NCBI GenBank assembly: GCA_043781315.1
Contig: JAYWBR010000170.1
Location: 1-5,938 of the forward strand
Direction of reading: 5' to 3'
Length of the DNA: 5,938 nt
DNA from: CAIQOK01 sp043781315
Lineage (GTDB): Bacteria > Verrucomicrobiota > Verrucomicrobiia > Limisphaerales > CAIQOK01
The notes below the pieces were generated by a model. That model saw nothing but the letters and a program-made list of their open reading frames with translations, was not told the DNA's origin and searched no databases. The position numbers and the translations under genes were made by a program. Shown piece after piece: positions 4,233 to 5,938 of the stretch. How positions within the stretch are numbered: position 1 is the first letter of the stretch; every line of letters begins with the position of its first letter.

Positions 4233-5938
4233 ATGGCCAAAAACTTTTCCAGCTTCAGCAAGGCGCTGCTCAAGGCCAAGACCGAAGAGGAAGTCAAACA
4301 CGCCTACGCCGCGCATTTCGAGTTGGATTACGACACGGAGTTTCGCCACGACCTGTATTCGCCGGAGGTTTTCTTTGAATTCAAATTCTCCCGCAACCTG
4401 GAAAAGCGTGACGCTCGCGCCGCCGTGCTGGCGCAGGTCATGTATTACGTCCGGCGGCTGCGGCTCGGCTACGCGGACAAGATTGTCCCGCCGGTGATTT
4501 GCATCGCCGATTCGGATCAGGCCTTCTTCACCGATACCCATCGCTGGAAAAAATTCTACGGCAACGACACCAAGTATGACTGGGAACTCGCGCCCAGCCA
4601 GCCGGACGAAAAGCTGGTGGCCGACCTCGTCGCGGCGGCGGAGACGGAAGCGATCAAGGTGTTCGAGATTCTCGACGAAGCGGAATACGAGCAGTTTTCG
4701 GAACATCTGACCCTGCATCGCACCAAACAGGCGGAGTTTGATTTCCGCGTCAAGAAGCTCATCACCGAAGACAACTTCGAGGAGGTTTTCGACTACTGGA
4801 ACAAGTGTTTCGGTGACGCGGTTCGCAACGGCAGCAAGTCCTCCCGCTATTTTCTGTGCGACATCCAGCAAGGCCGTTCGATTTATGACCGTGAGGAAAA
4901 CAAAGTGGTTTTCCTGATCGGCCCGGAGGAAAAGCGCGCCAAGAAAATCCTGCCCAAGGAATACGAATGGTTCTGGTCGAACTACGAGAAAGTCACCGAC
5001 GCCACGGCCGCGCGCAACATTCTCGCGAAGGTGGACCGGCTCACGGACGATCCCATCCGCCGTTTCACCGGCGAGTTTTTCACGCCCGTGGCCTTCGCGC
5101 GTAAGGCGCACAGCTATCTCGAACGCGTCATCGGCCCGAAGTGGTGGACGAAGGGTTATCGCCTCTGGGACATGGCGGCGGGCACGGGCAACCTCGAATG
5201 GTTTCTCCCGGCAGACGCCTATCCCAGCATTTATCTTTCGACCCTGGGCGCCGAGGATGTGCAGCACTGCAAGCGCGTGTTCCCCGGCGCGACGGTGTTT
5301 CAATACGATTACCTCAATGATGATGTCGAAAGTGTTTTCGACGACCAATCGCTGTTTGACCGTGGCTGCAAGAAACCTGCGAACCTGCTGCGGGATCTCT
5401 ATGACCCAAAAATCAAGTGGATCATCTTCATCAATCCGCCGTTCGCCACGTCGCAGAAAGCCGGCTACTCCGGCGAGAGCAAGCAGAGCGTGAGCGACAC
5501 GAAGATCCGCCCGCTGATGCACGCGCAAGGGCTGGGGGAAGTTTCGCGCGAACTGTTCGCGCAATTTTTGTTTCGCATCCGGCAGGAGTTCGCGGGCAAG
5601 GAAGCGCATCTCGGTTTGTTTTCCACGCTCAAATACGTCAATTCGAACAACGACCAGAAATTTCGCGACCAGGTTTTCCAATTTGGTTTTGAGGATGGCT
5701 TCGTATTCTCGTCCGCAAATTTTTCTGGCACGCAGGCGGCCAATCCGTTTCCCATCGGCTTCCTGGTCTGGGATTTGAGGAAGCGAAAAATGCTGGAAGA
5801 CCAGAAGCTGGAAGTGACCGTGCTGGACGACGACACGAGCAAGCTTGGTCGCAAGCTGCTTGTCTCAGAACATCGCGACCGCTTTTTGAGCAAGTGGATT
5901 GACCGACCGGAGGCCACGGAGATTTTCCCGCCGCTCGG
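4233..5938 (+). CDS. Fused PD-(D/E)XK-like nuclease / N6-adenine DNA methyltransferase (type IIG-like restriction-modification enzyme; 3' end beyond the window)
   Basis: The frame is open from ATG 4233 to the right edge (568 residues, no stop), so the C-terminus, probably including a target-recognition domain, is missing. The N-terminal part carries Asp40, then Glu49-Phe-Lys51 in VFFEFKFSRN, then Gln68-V-M-Y-Tyr72. This D...ExK...QxxxY order is seen in PD-(D/E)XK nucleases of the RecB/HsdR/type IIG groups. A helical charged region spans about 125-270. The methyltransferase has RRFTGEFFTP (276-285, motif X-like), LWDMAAGTGN (311-320, motif I, SAM binding) and INPPF (400-404, motif IV, catalytic NPPF of N6-adenine enzymes). 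The order X, I, IV suits the gamma class used by type I HsdM and Eco57I-like type IIG enzymes. GEVSRELFAQFLFR (435-448) and GLFSTLKYVNSNND (461-474) follow. It probably methylates, and may cut, DNA as host defence. The nuclease call (about 0.6) is less sure than the methyltransferase (about 0.95). The guaB stop is in the same frame, 9 bases upstream. Confidence 0.88.
   Translation, partial: MAKNFSSFSKALLKAKTEEEVKHAYAAHFELDYDTEFRHDLYSPEVFFEFKFSRNLEKRDARAAVLAQVMYYVRRLRLGYADKIVPPVICIADSDQAFFTDTHRWKKFYGNDTKYDWELAPSQPDEKLVADLVAAAETEAIKVFEILDEAEYEQFSEHLTLHRTKQAEFDFRVKKLITEDNFEEVFDYWNKCFGDAVRNGSKSSRYFLCDIQQGRSIYDREENKVVFLIGPEEKRAKKILPKEYEWFWSNYEKVTDATAARNILAKVDRLTDDPIRRFTGEFFTPVAFARKAHSYLERVIGPKWWTKGYRLWDMAAGTGNLEWFLPADAYPSIYLSTLGAEDVQHCKRVFPGATVFQYDYLNDDVESVFDDQSLFDRGCKKPANLLRDLYDPKIKWIIFINPPFATSQKAGYSGESKQSVSDTKIRPLMHAQGLGEVSRELFAQFLFRIRQEFAGKEAHLGLFSTLKYVNSNNDQKFRDQVFQFGFEDGFVFSSANFSGTQAANPFPIGFLVWDLRKRKMLEDQKLEVTVLDDDTSKLGRKLLVSEHRDRFLSKWIDRPEATEIFPPL

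Noticed and set aside
4050..5681. A 543-codon open frame on the minus strand
   Set aside because: It is antisense to the end of guaB and most of the methyltransferase, both of which carry clear catalytic motifs. Its translation is rich in Arg, Val, Glu and His with no recognisable domain, as expected for the complement of a GC-rich gene.

Overview
The window looks like chromosomal DNA from a GC-rich bacterium, most likely a member of the Verrucomicrobiota. I infer this from the style of the proteins, the lack of strong Shine-Dalgarno sequences at three of the four gene starts, and an intergenic GTAGTGGCACGGGCGTCCCG-type palindromic repeat of a kind I associate with verrucomicrobial genomes. 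The phylum call is from memory and not from a search; I put it at about 0.65.

Layout: two gene pairs diverge from a 190-base intergenic region (2468-2657). Leftward on the minus strand are a secreted trypsin-like (HtrA/DegP-type, S1C) serine protease without a PDZ domain (2467-1478) and, 21 bases further on, an exported protein of unknown function (from 1456, running off the left edge). Rightward on the plus strand are an IMP dehydrogenase, guaB (2658-4223), and, only 9 bases after its stop, a large protein that joins a PD-(D/E)XK-like nuclease motif to an N6-adenine DNA methyltransferase (from 4233, running off the right edge). Nearly all of the window is coding. Both edge genes are open at the window boundary, and each is covered on the opposite strand by long spurious reading frames.

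The intergenic region holds a 92-base element made of two perfect 27-base inverted arms around a 38-base spacer. Each arm begins with GTAG (read inward from its outer end) followed by its own small palindrome. That is the architecture of a REPIN, a pair of inverted REP sequences of the kind moved by RAYT transposases. Weak promoter-like hexamers lie on either side of it, facing away, and both would give almost leaderless transcripts.

Functionally, the leftward pair is probably a cell-envelope quality-control or proteolysis unit of unknown target. The rightward pair joins the first committed step of GMP synthesis to what is probably a restriction-modification or phage-defence enzyme. The most interesting items are the fused nuclease-methyltransferase and its tight coupling to guaB, the REPIN-like element, and an unusual Asp-to-Ser change in the NAD-side active-site motif of the IMP dehydrogenase.
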